Made by a program: the position numbers and the translations under genes. Of a DNA stretch of 64,000 nucleotides, positions 28,367-36,563 are shown in pieces; the stretch's first letter is position 1, and each line of letters begins with the position of its first letter. The notes beneath the pieces are model-generated. The model was not told the DNA's origin. It did no database searches and was given only the letters and a program-made list of their open reading frames with translations. The DNA lies in assembly GCF_014190805.1 (NCBI RefSeq), contig NZ_JACHVQ010000002.1, positions 124,001 to 188,000 of the forward strand, given 5' to 3'. This stretch comes from Flexivirga oryzae. Its GTDB lineage: Bacteria; Actinomycetota; Actinomycetes; Actinomycetales; Dermatophilaceae.

Positions 28367-28459
28367 CCGACAGGCTCACCAACGCACCGACAGGCCCAGC
28401 AATTCCCCCGAATTGCTGGGCCTGTCGGTGCGTTGGAGCGGCGTTTCTGGGCCTGTCGG
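28367..28459. repeat. 12-mer inverted-repeat array, locus 3, with a perfect 27-bp hairpin
   Basis: Left units CCGACAGGCTCA (28367) and CCGACAGGCCCA (28387); right units TGGGCCTGTCGG (28417 and 28448). The inner pair extends into a perfect 27-base inverted repeat (28379-28405 with 28410-28436, loop CCCC). It starts 29 bp after the malK stop and precedes the DUF4032 gene on the same strand; probably the malK terminator. Confidence 0.9.
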
Positions 28460-28543
28460 CATTGGGGGCGGTCCGGTCATGGGCGTCGGTATGGCGCGAC
28501 GTCGCGCGCCGGGTGCGCCCCGCCATACCGGCGGAGGGGCAGA

Positions 28544-29794
28544 ATGGGTGACGTGGCACTGGACATGACGACCGCCCGACCGTGGCCCGCGCTGCTCGAC
28601 CTGCCGTGGCGCCTGCCGCTGGAGGAATGGCCCGAGGACCTGCTCGCCGCGCTGCCACGCGGCATCTCGCGGCACGTGGTGCGCTTCGTCCGACTGGAGG
28701 GCCGCGTCGTCGCGGTCAAGGAGATCAAGTCCGACATCGCCCGCCGCGAATACAACATGCTGCGCATGCTGCGCCGCCTCGACCAACCGGCGGTCGAGCC
28801 GATCGGTGTGGTCAGCGGGCGACTCACCAAGAGCGGCGAACCGCTCGACGCGTGCCTGCTCACCCGGCACCTGCAGTTCTCCCTCCCCTACCGCGCGATG
28901 CTCAGCCAGAGCCTGCGGCCGGAGACGGCGGCCCGGCTGATCGACGCGCTCGCCGTGTTGCTGGTGCGGTTGCACCTCATCGGCTTCTGGTGGGGCGACG
29001 TGTCACTGTCCAACGCGCTCTTCAAGCGCAGCGCCGGCGAGTTCGCGGCATACCTCGTCGACGCCGAAACCGGTGAGCTGCACGACAAACTCAGCAACGG
29101 GCAGCGGGAGCACGACCTGGACATCGCGCGGGTGAACATCGCCGGCGAGCTGATGGACCTGCAGGCCGGCGGGTTCGTCGACGAGACGCTCGACCCGATC
29201 GACGTCTCGGACCGGATCATCGAGCGCTACACGGTGCTGTGGAACGAACTCACCGCCGTCGAGCGCTTCAACGTCGGGGAGCGCTGGCGGGTCGACGAGC
29301 GGATCCGGCGGCTCAACTCGCTCGGTTTCGACGTCGGCGAGCTCGACATCACCACCGACTTCGACGGCGCGACCATCCAGATCCAGCCGAAAATCGTTGA
29401 CGCCGGCCATCATTCGCGTCGGCTGCTGCGGCTGACCGGTCTGGACGTCGAGGACAACCAGGCCCGCCGGCTGCTCAACGACCTGGACTCCTACCGCGCC
29501 GCCCACGACCGGCAGAACGACGACGAGGAGCAGGTTGCGCACGACTGGCTGATGCACATCTACGAGCCGGTCACCCGCACCGCGCCGCCGGAGATGCGCC
29601 GCAAGATCGAGCCCGCCGAACTCTTCCACGAGGTGCTGGAGCACCGGTGGTACATGTCCGAGGCGGCACACCGCGACTTCCCCATCGAAGAGGCCGCGCG
29701 CGACTACATCGCCAAGGTGCTGCCCGCGAAACCGGACGACAGCGCGGTGGTCGGCGTCGACACCGAGGAGATGCCGGTGCGCGCGCGGACCTGA
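28544..29794 (+). CDS. DUF4032 family protein with kinase-like N-terminal part
   Basis: 416 aa; ATG at 28544 chosen because GGAGGGG lies 6 bases upstream. The N-terminal ~200 residues resemble a small protein/lipopolysaccharide kinase fold: VAVKEIKSD (possible ATP-site Lys near 58), WWGDVSLSNALF (HRD-like loop without His) and YLVDAETGEL (DFG-like). The C-terminal half (about 210-410) is the DUF4032 region, rich in Asp/Glu. Known widely in actinobacteria without an assigned function. Catalytic activity cannot be claimed from sequence alone. Confidence 0.75.
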   Translation: MGDVALDMTTARPWPALLDLPWRLPLEEWPEDLLAALPRGISRHVVRFVRLEGRVVAVKEIKSDIARREYNMLRMLRRLDQPAVEPIGVVSGRLTKSGEPLDACLLTRHLQFSLPYRAMLSQSLRPETAARLIDALAVLLVRLHLIGFWWGDVSLSNALFKRSAGEFAAYLVDAETGELHDKLSNGQREHDLDIARVNIAGELMDLQAGGFVDETLDPIDVSDRIIERYTVLWNELTAVERFNVGERWRVDERIRRLNSLGFDVGELDITTDFDGATIQIQPKIVDAGHHSRRLLRLTGLDVEDNQARRLLNDLDSYRAAHDRQNDDEEQVAHDWLMHIYEPVTRTAPPEMRRKIEPAELFHEVLEHRWYMSEAAHRDFPIEEAARDYIAKVLPAKPDDSAVVGVDTEEMPVRART

Positions 29795-29801
29795 CCGCCG
29801 G

Positions 29802-30431
29802 CTACGCCAGCGGCCTTCCCTCCGAGTCGTTGATCTTGCGCAGCAACAACAGGATGAAGTCGATCAACGACCAGACCCCGCACGCGCCGAGCGTGATCAA
29901 CTTCACCACGCCGAGGCCGATCTGGCCGAGGTAGAACCGGTCGACACCGAGGTAACCGAGGAAGAACGACAGCAGCACCGCGGTCAGCCAGTCCTTGTCG
30001 GAGAAGATCCCCGGCACCTGCTTGGCCGGGAAGACCGCGCCCGACGCTGCGTCCCGGATCGGTGATTCGCCCTTGAGTGCGCCCGCAGCCGCCATCTGCG
30101 CCAGCTGCGAGTACGGCACCGGCCCCTGTTCCTGCCCCATGGTGAGCAGGTAGAACATCGGCTCGTTGCCCTTGGCGTACTGCGGCTGCCCGTACGGCGA
30201 TTGGCCGTATTGCGGTTGCCCGTAGGGCTGTTGCGGCTGGCCATAGGGCTGTTGCGGTTGCTCGTATGGCGCCTGCTGCCCCTGGGGTGCCTGCTGGCCA
30301 TACGGCGACTGCGGCTGGCCCTGCTGCGGCGGCTGCCCGTACGACGGTCCCGAGTAGTCACTCCCCGAGGACGCGCCGTCACCCTGCGGGGCGTCCTCGT
30401 TGCCGGGGTAGCTGCCGTTGAAGTTGCTCAT
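29802..30431 (-). CDS. TM2-domain membrane protein with Gln/Pro/Tyr-rich tail and GYF-like domain
   Basis: 209 aa. Residues 1-88 are low complexity, built on repeats of PYGQPQ/YGQ. Residues 92-140 look like a GYF_2 domain (FYLLTMGQEQGPVPYSQLAQM). Residues 146-200 are a TM2 domain: two hydrophobic helices with FLGYLGVDRFYLGQIGLGVVKL and a DxF motif. Such proteins are common in actinobacteria; function unknown. Convergent with the DUF4032 gene (7 bp between stops). Confidence 0.85.
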   Translation of the reverse strand: MSNFNGSYPGNEDAPQGDGASSGSDYSGPSYGQPPQQGQPQSPYGQQAPQGQQAPYEQPQQPYGQPQQPYGQPQYGQSPYGQPQYAKGNEPMFYLLTMGQEQGPVPYSQLAQMAAAGALKGESPIRDAASGAVFPAKQVPGIFSDKDWLTAVLLSFFLGYLGVDRFYLGQIGLGVVKLITLGACGVWSLIDFILLLLRKINDSEGRPLA

Positions 30432-30518
30432 GTCCTGCCCTCGATCGTCGCGGTTGCCCGAAACCCTAACCGCAGACCGCGGTTGTTCCGAAGAAGGCTC
30501 CGCCCTGCGGGCGGCGTG

Positions 30519-31475
30519 TCACTGCTCGCTGCGCAGCCGAGTGACCTCGTAGAGCGTCACCGACGCGGCGACGCCGGCGTTGAGCGACTCGACCGACGAA
30601 CTCATCGGCACCGACACGATCTGGTCGCAGGTCTCGCGCACCAGACGCGACAGTCCCTTGCCCTCGGAACCGACGACGATCACCAGTGGTTCGGTCGCCA
30701 GCTGCAGACCGGGCAGCTCGACGTCGCCGTCCATGTCGAGGCCGATGACGAAGAAGCCGGCCTTGCGGAAGTCGGTGAGCGTGCGCGTCAGGTTGCCGGC
30801 CAGGGCCACCGGCACCCGGGCCGCGGCTCCGGCGGAGGTCTTCCACGCCGCGGCCGTCATACCTGCCGAACGGCGTTCGGGGACGATGACGCCGTGCCCG
30901 CCGAACGCGGCGACCGAGCGCAGGATCGCGCCGAGGTTGCGCGGGTCGGTGATGCCGTCCAGCGCCACGACCAGCTGCGTGCCGGGTGCCTCGGGGTTGA
31001 GCAGGTCGTCCGGGTGCGCGTACTCGTACGGCGGCACCTGCAGCGCCAGCCCCTGGTGGGGTGTCCCGTCGGCGAGCCGGTCGAGCTCGGGACGTTGCGC
31101 CTCCATGATCGGGATGACCCGGTCGGCAGCGAGTTTCAGCGACTCCTTGACGCGTTCGTCCGCATCGATGCGGCCGGCGACGTACAGCGCGGTCGCGGGT
31201 ATGCCGACGCGCAGCGCCTCGAGCACCGAGTTGCGGCCGACGATCAGCTCACCGGACGGCTTGGCGTTCTTGGACGGCCGGCGCGGGGCCGACTTCTGCC
31301 CTGCGTCCGTCTTGCGAGCTGCCTTGTAGGCCTTGTGATTCGGGCGATCGCTCGCCTTCGGTGTCGGGCCCTTGCCCTCCAGCGAACGGCGCCGGTGACC
31401 GCCGGTGCCGACGGTCGCGCCCTTCTTGGAGTTGCCCTTGCGGATCGCCCCACGGCGGCTTGAATTGCCAGGCAC
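30519..31475 (-). CDS. rlmB: 23S rRNA (guanosine-2'-O)-methyltransferase RlmB (TrmH/SpoU family)
   Basis: 318 aa; GTG at 31475 chosen because GGAGGA lies 6-7 bases upstream, inside the end of cysS. Residues 1-75 are a very basic Lys/Arg/Gly extension. A SpoU substrate-binding domain (80-150) and SPOUT fold follow with motifs 1-3: DPRNLGAILRSVAAFG, VVGSEGKGLSRL, PMSSSVESLNAGVAASV. Methylates G2251 of 23S rRNA. Directly follows cysS (2-bp gap), the usual actinobacterial order cysS-rlmB. Confidence 0.92.
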   Translation of the reverse strand: MPGNSSRRGAIRKGNSKKGATVGTGGHRRRSLEGKGPTPKASDRPNHKAYKAARKTDAGQKSAPRRPSKNAKPSGELIVGRNSVLEALRVGIPATALYVAGRIDADERVKESLKLAADRVIPIMEAQRPELDRLADGTPHQGLALQVPPYEYAHPDDLLNPEAPGTQLVVALDGITDPRNLGAILRSVAAFGGHGVIVPERRSAGMTAAAWKTSAGAAARVPVALAGNLTRTLTDFRKAGFFVIGLDMDGDVELPGLQLATEPLVIVVGSEGKGLSRLVRETCDQIVSVPMSSSVESLNAGVAASVTLYEVTRLRSEQ

Positions 31476-31477
31476 GC

Positions 31478-32905
31478 TCAGTCCTCCGGTTCGTCTTGTG
31501 GCTTGCCCGTCACCGTCCACCGCGCACCGTCCGGCGAGTCCTCCACTGCGATGCCGGCGGCGGTGAGCTGGTCACGGATCCGGTCGGCGGTGGCGAAGTC
31601 ACGCTCCTTGCGGGCGTGCGCTCGGGCCTCGATCAACGTCTCGACCAGTGCTTCCAGGGCGTCCGCCGTCGCACTGTCCCCACCCGAACTCCATTGTGGG
31701 GCAAGCGGGTTCACGCCGAGAACCTCGGTCATGGCGACCACCTGCGCCGCGACTTCCGCGGCCCGGTCCGGGTCGCCCTCGTCGAGTGCGATGTTGCCCT
31801 CCCGGATGTGGTCGAAGACCACGGCGAGTGCACCGGACACGTTGAGGTCGTCGTCCATCGCCTCCGCGAACTCCGTCGGTATGGCGCCGTCGGCCGCGAC
31901 CCCGTCCGGCAGGGCCCGGCCGAGGAAGCCCTCGATGCGCTCGACCGCGGCGGCCGCCTCGTCGAGCGAACCGCGCTGGTATTCGATCGTCGACCGGTAG
32001 TGCACTGCGCTCAGGTAGTAGCGCAGCACCAGCGGCCGGACCGTCTTGGTCAACTCGAGCACCGCGAGGCTGTTGCCGAGCGACTTGCTCATCTTGTCGC
32101 CGGCGATGGTGACCCAGTTGTTGTGCATCCAGTAACGCGCGAACCCGAGTCCGGCGCCACGGGATTGGGCCTGCTCGTTCTCATGGTGCGGGAAGCGCAG
32201 ATCGATGCCGCCGCCGTGGATGTCGAAGGTGTCGCCCAGCCAGCGGCGGGCCATCGCGGAGCACTCCAGGTGCCACCCTGGCCGACCGTGCCCCCACGGC
32301 GTCGGCCAGGACGCGGTGCCGGGCTCGCCCGCCTTGGCGCCCTTCCAGAGCGCGAAGTCGCGCGGGTCGCGCTTGCCGCGCGGGTCGGCGTCGGCCGCCG
32401 ACTCCATGTCGTCGATCTTCTGCCGGGTCAGCTGGCCGTACTCGGGCCACGACCGGACGTCGAAGTAGACGTCGCCGGAGCCGTCCTCGGCCGGGTACGC
32501 GTGGCCCTTGTCGATGAGCAACTGCATCAGCTCGACCATGTCGGTGACGTGCCCGGTCGCGCGCGGCTCGTAGCTGGGCCGCAGCACCCCGAGCCTGTCG
32601 AGCGCGTCGTTGGTCTCGCGCTCGAAGTCGTAGGACCACTCGTTCCACGGCACGTCGTGCTCGGCGGACTTGGCCAGGATCTTGTCGTCGATGTCCGTGA
32701 CGTTGCGCACCAGCGTCACGTCATACCCGTGCCCGGTGGTGAGCCAGCGACGCAGGATGTCAAAGGCGACGGCGAAGCGGACGTGCCCGATGTGCGGCGC
32801 GCCCTGCGTGGTGAGCCCACAGATGTAGATGCCGACATGTCCCTCGCGCAACGGCTCGAAGGGCCGTTGCGTCCCGGTCGCGGTGTCGAATATCTGCAAA
32901 GTCAC
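31478..32905 (-). CDS. cysS: Cysteinyl-tRNA synthetase
   Basis: 475 aa, close to the usual 460-470. Class I motifs: PHIGHV (HIGH) near residue 37 and KMSKS near 270; zinc ligands in IYICGLT (Cys29), the WHLECSAM Cys and the downstream HHENE. One oddity: the usual CGPTVY segment reads CGLTTQ here, a known variant. Charges tRNA-Cys. Upstream gap to the MBL gene holds a dispersed repeat. Confidence 0.93.
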   Translation of the reverse strand: MTLQIFDTATGTQRPFEPLREGHVGIYICGLTTQGAPHIGHVRFAVAFDILRRWLTTGHGYDVTLVRNVTDIDDKILAKSAEHDVPWNEWSYDFERETNDALDRLGVLRPSYEPRATGHVTDMVELMQLLIDKGHAYPAEDGSGDVYFDVRSWPEYGQLTRQKIDDMESAADADPRGKRDPRDFALWKGAKAGEPGTASWPTPWGHGRPGWHLECSAMARRWLGDTFDIHGGGIDLRFPHHENEQAQSRGAGLGFARYWMHNNWVTIAGDKMSKSLGNSLAVLELTKTVRPLVLRYYLSAVHYRSTIEYQRGSLDEAAAAVERIEGFLGRALPDGVAADGAIPTEFAEAMDDDLNVSGALAVVFDHIREGNIALDEGDPDRAAEVAAQVVAMTEVLGVNPLAPQWSSGGDSATADALEALVETLIEARAHARKERDFATADRIRDQLTAAGIAVEDSPDGARWTVTGKPQDEPED

Positions 32906-33011
32906 GCAGGCGAGTTTATCTGCCGCGAGCCGCTCCCCGAACCACGCGCCCGGTCAGCGCCCCCGGTCGATCCAGACACGCGCGGGCTGACCGGTCATCC
33001 AGACACGCGCG

Positions 33012-33061
33012 GGTTGAGTAGAGCCGGAGGAGCGCAGCGGGGGAAGGCTCGTATCGAAACC
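33012..33061. repeat. Dispersed ~45-50 bp repeat (GGTTGAGTAG...CGTATCGAAACC), intergenic copy
   Basis: The 50-bp stretch starts GGTTGAGTAGAGCCGGAGGA and ends CGTATCGAAACC. Reverse-complement relatives occur at 35714-35757 and 36287-36396 inside the ispD fusion gene, and a fragment at 60093. Just before it, the segment CCGGTC(G)ATCCAGACACGCGCGGG is present twice in tandem (32964 and 32991). Lies between the MBL gene stop and cysS. Confidence 0.6.
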
Positions 33062-33069
33062 GCGCCCGG

Positions 33070-33702
33070 TCAGTGGCCGCGGTCGATCCACTCCTGCAGG
33101 TGCGGCGCCTCCGCGCCGACGGACGTGTCGTCGCCGTGGCCGGTGTGTACGACGGTCTCCGGCGGCAGCGTGAGCAGCTTCTCGCGGATGGACTCGATGA
33201 TGGTGCCGAAGTCGCTGAACGACCGCCCGGTCGCGCCCGGTCCGCCGTTGAACAGCGTGTCGCCGCTGAACAGCACGCCCTGCGCCTCGAGCAGGAAGCA
33301 GCAGGCACCCGGCGAATGTCCCGGCGTGTGCAGGACTTTCAGCTGCGCGCCGCCCACCTCGATGACTTGACCGTCGACGAGTTCGCCGTCCGGCGGCTCA
33401 CTGATCTCGCGGTCCCACAGCATCCGGTCACCGTCGTGGATCAGCACCTGGGCCTTCGGGTTGAGCTCGATCAGGTCGCCCACGGCGTCGATGTGGTCGT
33501 CGTGTCCGTGCGTGCACAGGATGTGGGTGAGCGTGCGCCCACCGACGGCCTGGTGGATGGCTGTCGCGTCGTGTGCCGCGTCGATGACGACGCATTCGTC
33601 GTCGTCGCCGACGATCCAGACGTTGTTGTCGACCTCCCACGTCCCGCCGTCCAGGCTGAACGTGCCGGACGTCACCACCTTGTCGATGCGTATGTCGCTC
33701 AC
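33070..33702 (-). CDS. MBL-fold metallo-hydrolase
   Basis: 210 aa; GTG at 33702 with GAGAGGAA upstream. Metal motif THGHDDHID (about 78-86), a further His in HTPGHSPG, Asp in FSGDTLF and His in VHTGHGDDT complete the binuclear site. The size and motif order fit the glyoxalase II/YcbL-like group of thiolester hydrolases; in a mycothiol producer the substrate might be a mycothiol ester, which is inference. Divergent from the secreted protein at 33824. Confidence 0.87.
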   Translation of the reverse strand: MSDIRIDKVVTSGTFSLDGGTWEVDNNVWIVGDDDECVVIDAAHDATAIHQAVGGRTLTHILCTHGHDDHIDAVGDLIELNPKAQVLIHDGDRMLWDREISEPPDGELVDGQVIEVGGAQLKVLHTPGHSPGACCFLLEAQGVLFSGDTLFNGGPGATGRSFSDFGTIIESIREKLLTLPPETVVHTGHGDDTSVGAEAPHLQEWIDRGH

Positions 33703-33823
33703 CGGGATTCCTCTCGTTGCTGCCAATCTCCAGCCTATCGACCACTTGGACGCGGAACCGCGGCCGTCCGGAGCTCGTCGACAGAAGACATCGTGCCGCA
33801 GCACTGCGGCGGAATGGAGAGCC

Positions 33824-34717
33824 ATGACCGACCTGACCAGACGCGCCCTGCTCGGCGGTGGCCTCGGCGCTGCCGCGCTGGCCGCCGAGACGACGCTGTC
33901 CGCCGCGCCCGCCTTCGCGCACCCGGCGAAGTACAACGAGTACTACCGCTATTTCAAGGTCGGCCCGCGCGGGTATCCGATGCACGACACACCCTGGGCG
34001 CCACAGGGATTGACCAACTGGGGACGCGACCGGCTGATCATCAGCTACTACGACGCGCGGTACGAGGGCGGGGACTGGACAAAGCGCGCCAAGAGCCGGA
34101 TCGTCATCGTGCACCGGGCCAGCCTGAAGCCGATCAAGACGCTGATCCTCAACACCCAGCGCCACGTCGGTGGACTCGCCACCACGAACCACTTCTTCTG
34201 GGTGTCGATGGACGGCCGGCTCATCCGCTATCCGATCTCCCGGCTCGGCGCGCCGAGTGGGACGCTGATCCACGCCGATCACGAGGCCGACATCAAGAGC
34301 AAGGCGTCCTACGCGTTCGGGCAGGGCGAGAACGTCTGGGTCGGCACCAGCACCCAGTCGCAGCGCTCCACCATGTACCGCTACTCGGTGTCGAGCGGCG
34401 GCGGGCTCACCCGCCGCGAGGCGCTGACGACTCCGCCGCGCGTCCAGGGCGTCGCGGTCGTGGGCAACCGGATCGTGTGGTCGACATCGTGGGGCACCAA
34501 GGACAGCAGGCTGGTCGTCTGGCCGCGGCACGTGCACTACAACGGCGCCGCGAGCATCGGTAACTGGATCACCTGCCCACCGCGTTCCGAGGGCCTCGCC
34601 TACGCCAACGGCCACCTGCACCTGATCTACGAGTCGAGCGCGGACCGTTTCCGGGCCGGCACCCCGCACGTCATCCGTAGCATCCACCACGGCACGATGC
34701 CGTCGCTCAACGGTTGA
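33824..34717 (+). CDS. Secreted protein of unknown function with Tat-like signal
   Basis: 297 aa; ATG after GGAGA. N-terminus DLTRRALLGGG followed by an Ala-rich core and APAFA cleavage site (about residue 32) looks like a twin-arginine signal. The mature part has repeated short blocks ending in aromatic/basic strands (e.g. HFFWVSMDGRLIRYPISRLG, ENVWVGTSTQSQRSTMYRYS, NGHLHLIYESSADR), suggesting a beta-propeller-like fold. No catalytic motif recognised. Convergent with ispF: stops abut with no spacer. Confidence 0.72.
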   Translation: MTDLTRRALLGGGLGAAALAAETTLSAAPAFAHPAKYNEYYRYFKVGPRGYPMHDTPWAPQGLTNWGRDRLIISYYDARYEGGDWTKRAKSRIVIVHRASLKPIKTLILNTQRHVGGLATTNHFFWVSMDGRLIRYPISRLGAPSGTLIHADHEADIKSKASYAFGQGENVWVGTSTQSQRSTMYRYSVSSGGGLTRREALTTPPRVQGVAVVGNRIVWSTSWGTKDSRLVVWPRHVHYNGAASIGNWITCPPRSEGLAYANGHLHLIYESSADRFRAGTPHVIRSIHHGTMPSLNG

Positions 34718-35200
34718 TCATTCGATCTGTATGACGAGCGCGGTCGCAATGGCCGCGACGCCTTCCCCCCGGCCGGTGAGGCCGAGGCCTTCGGTCGTGG
34801 TGCCGGCGACCGAGACCGGCGCACCACCCAGCGCTTCGGACAGCGTCGCCTGCGCCTCGTCGCGGCGCTTGCCGATCTTGGGCCTGCCCGCGATGACCTG
34901 CACAGCGACGTTGCCGATGGTGAAACCGTTGTCGGACAGGATCTTTCGAGCCTCGCCCAGCAAGCGGGCACCCGATGCGCCGGCGATCTCGGGACGGTCG
35001 ACGCCGAAGTGCGCGCCGAGGTCGCCGAGGCCCGCCGCGGAAAAGAGCGCGTCACACATGGCGTGCGCCGCGACGTCGCCGTCGCTGTGCCCTTCGACGC
35101 CGCGCTCCCCCGGCCACTGCAGACCCGCCAGCCAGAGCGGGCGGTCGTCGGTCGCGTAGGCGTGCACGTCGACGCCGATGCCGGTGCGCGGAAGGTTCAT
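34718..35200 (-). CDS. ispF: 2-C-methyl-D-erythritol 2,4-cyclodiphosphate synthase
   Basis: 160 aa, normal length. Metal ligands in GVDVHAY (Asp9, His11) and HSDGDVAAHAMCDAL (His near 44), plus the C-terminal EGLGLTGRGEGVAAIA signature. Fifth step of the non-mevalonate isoprenoid route. Overlaps the ispD fusion gene by 4 bases, so the two are co-translated, as usual for ispD-ispF. Confidence 0.94.
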   Translation of the reverse strand: MNLPRTGIGVDVHAYATDDRPLWLAGLQWPGERGVEGHSDGDVAAHAMCDALFSAAGLGDLGAHFGVDRPEIAGASGARLLGEARKILSDNGFTIGNVAVQVIAGRPKIGKRRDEAQATLSEALGGAPVSVAGTTTEGLGLTGRGEGVAAIATALVIQIE

Positions 35201-36525
35201 GAGTCGCTCCTCATCCGGTCGATCACGGTCTCGGCCAGTTGCTCAGGGGTGGCGGAGGCGCTGTCGAGCCGCAGATCCGGGCCCCACAGGTGATATTCGC
35301 GGTCGAGCACCTGCTGCCAGGTCGGCACCGTCAGGCCGGGTATGTCGGAAACCCGTTCGCTGACACGGGATTCGTGCAGCGCAGCGTCCGAGCACTCCAA
35401 CTCGACCTCCAGCACGCGGGCGCCGTGCCGGGCGGCGACGTCGCGCCACCACTGTCGTGTCTCGGGCACCGGGTTGACCGTGTCGGCGACCACGGACAGG
35501 CCCAGCGCGAGCTGATCGCCGGCCACGCGGAAGGCCACGGCATACCCCTCGGGGCCGCTGATGCGCTTCGCGAAGCCGGTGTGCACCAGGGTGGCTTCGA
35601 TGGTGTCGACACGTATGTGCACCACCGGGATCCGCCGGGCGAGGGCCCGCGCGAGGGTGGTCTTGCCGGCGCCCGGCAGGCCACCAAGGATGATCAGGGT
35701 TGGCGTAGCGTTCGGTCTCGATACACCTCCACCGCTTCGCTCCTCCGGCACTCGACCCGCAGATGCGGCCAGGAGACGCTCGGCCGCTGCGATGTCCGGG
35801 GGCAGGGTGATCTTCAGCGCCAGCGGATCGCCGTCGATGACCTGCACCGTGCCGCCGGAGCGCTCGATCAGCATCGCGTCGTCGGTCGCCGCACCCCCTC
35901 GGGCGTGCGCGGCCACCAGCGCGGCGCGGCGGAAACCCTGTGGCGTCTGGACCGCACGCAGCGTCCACCGATCCGGGGTGGCGACGACCCGGCCGTCGAC
36001 GCCGACCTGCTTGATCGTGTCGCTGACCGGCAGCCCGGGCACGACACCGTCGGCACCGGCGGCGACCGCGTCGGCCACCGCGTCGAAGAGTGACGGCGGC
36101 GCCAACGCGCGGGCCGCGTCGTGGACCAGCACGATGTCGACTGCGGGCGGTAGTGCGGCCAGGCCGGCGGCGACCGAGTCGGTGCGTTCGGCCCCACCGG
36201 GGACCACCGTGACGCCGGGTAGCAGGTCCTGGAACTCCGTCAGGTGGGTGGCGGGTGCGACCACGACGATGGCGGGGCCGGCGCCGGGTTTCGATACGGC
36301 CTCCGCAGGCTCCGGCCTACTCAACCCGCAAGAACCCGCCTCCGCAGGCTCCGGCCTACCCCTCGATACAGCCTCCGCAGGCTCCGGCCTGCTCAGGGCG
36401 GCGCTCACTCCGGCACGGGCGACGGCGTGCTCGACCAGCGTGCGGCCGCCGATGCGGACGAGCGCCTTCGGCATACCGGCGCCCAGCCGCACCCCCATCC
36501 CGGCGGCCACGACGACAACGCCCAC
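35197..36525 (-). CDS. ispD: IspD (MEP cytidylyltransferase) fused to a P-loop kinase-like domain, with repeat-encoded insert
   Basis: 442 aa, against about 230 for normal IspD. Residues 1-255 are IspD: VVVAAGMGVRLGAGMPKAL, VHDAAR (135-140), TIKQV, RAVQTPQGF (190-198), TDDAMLIE. Residues about 44-81 are an insert of three RPEPAEA units absent from normal IspD. Residues 257-274 join it to a second domain (276-442) with Walker A GGLPGAGKTT, resembling AAA_33/zeta-toxin-like small kinases. Both the insert and the junction are encoded by the dispersed GGTTTCGATAC repeat. The GTG start lies in the arm of a 15-bp hairpin with no Shine-Dalgarno; translation probably depends on carD upstream. Confidence 0.85.
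   Translation of the reverse strand: MGVVVVAAGMGVRLGAGMPKALVRIGGRTLVEHAVARAGVSAALSRPEPAEAVSRGRPEPAEAGSCGLSRPEPAEAVSKPGAGPAIVVVAPATHLTEFQDLLPGVTVVPGGAERTDSVAAGLAALPPAVDIVLVHDAARALAPPSLFDAVADAVAAGADGVVPGLPVSDTIKQVGVDGRVVATPDRWTLRAVQTPQGFRRAALVAAHARGGAATDDAMLIERSGGTVQVIDGDPLALKITLPPDIAAAERLLAASAGRVPEERSGGGVSRPNATPTLIILGGLPGAGKTTLARALARRIPVVHIRVDTIEATLVHTGFAKRISGPEGYAVAFRVAGDQLALGLSVVADTVNPVPETRQWWRDVAARHGARVLEVELECSDAALHESRVSERVSDIPGLTVPTWQQVLDREYHLWGPDLRLDSASATPEQLAETVIDRMRSDS
35714..35757. repeat. Dispersed repeat copy at the ispD/kinase junction
   Basis: GGTCTCGATACACCTCCACC to CACTCGACC on the plus strand, the reverse complement in style of the copy at 33012. Read through in frame it encodes residues around EERSGGGVSR of the fusion protein. 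Confidence 0.6.
36287..36396. repeat. Dispersed repeat inserted in frame within ispD
   Basis: GGTTTCGATACGGCCTCCGC to CTACTCAACC (36287-36326), followed by two further copies of CCTCCGCAGGCTCCGGCCT (about 36339 and 36370). It encodes the RPEPAEA triplicate insert of IspD. Length is a multiple of three as read. Confidence 0.7.
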
Positions 36526-36549
36526 GGCAGAAGAGCCGTGGGCGTTGTC
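36514..36549 (-). terminator. Perfect 15-bp hairpin at the carD-ispD joint, covering the ispD start codon
   Basis: Arms 36514-36528 and 36535-36549 are exact complements (GACAACGCCCACGGC / GCCGTGGGCGTTGTC), loop 6 bases. It starts 14 bases after the carD stop and its 3' arm contains the ispD GTG start. It could end part of the carD transcripts and also hide the ispD start. No T-tract. Confidence 0.6.
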
Positions 36550-36563
36550 AGCGGATGTGTGGT

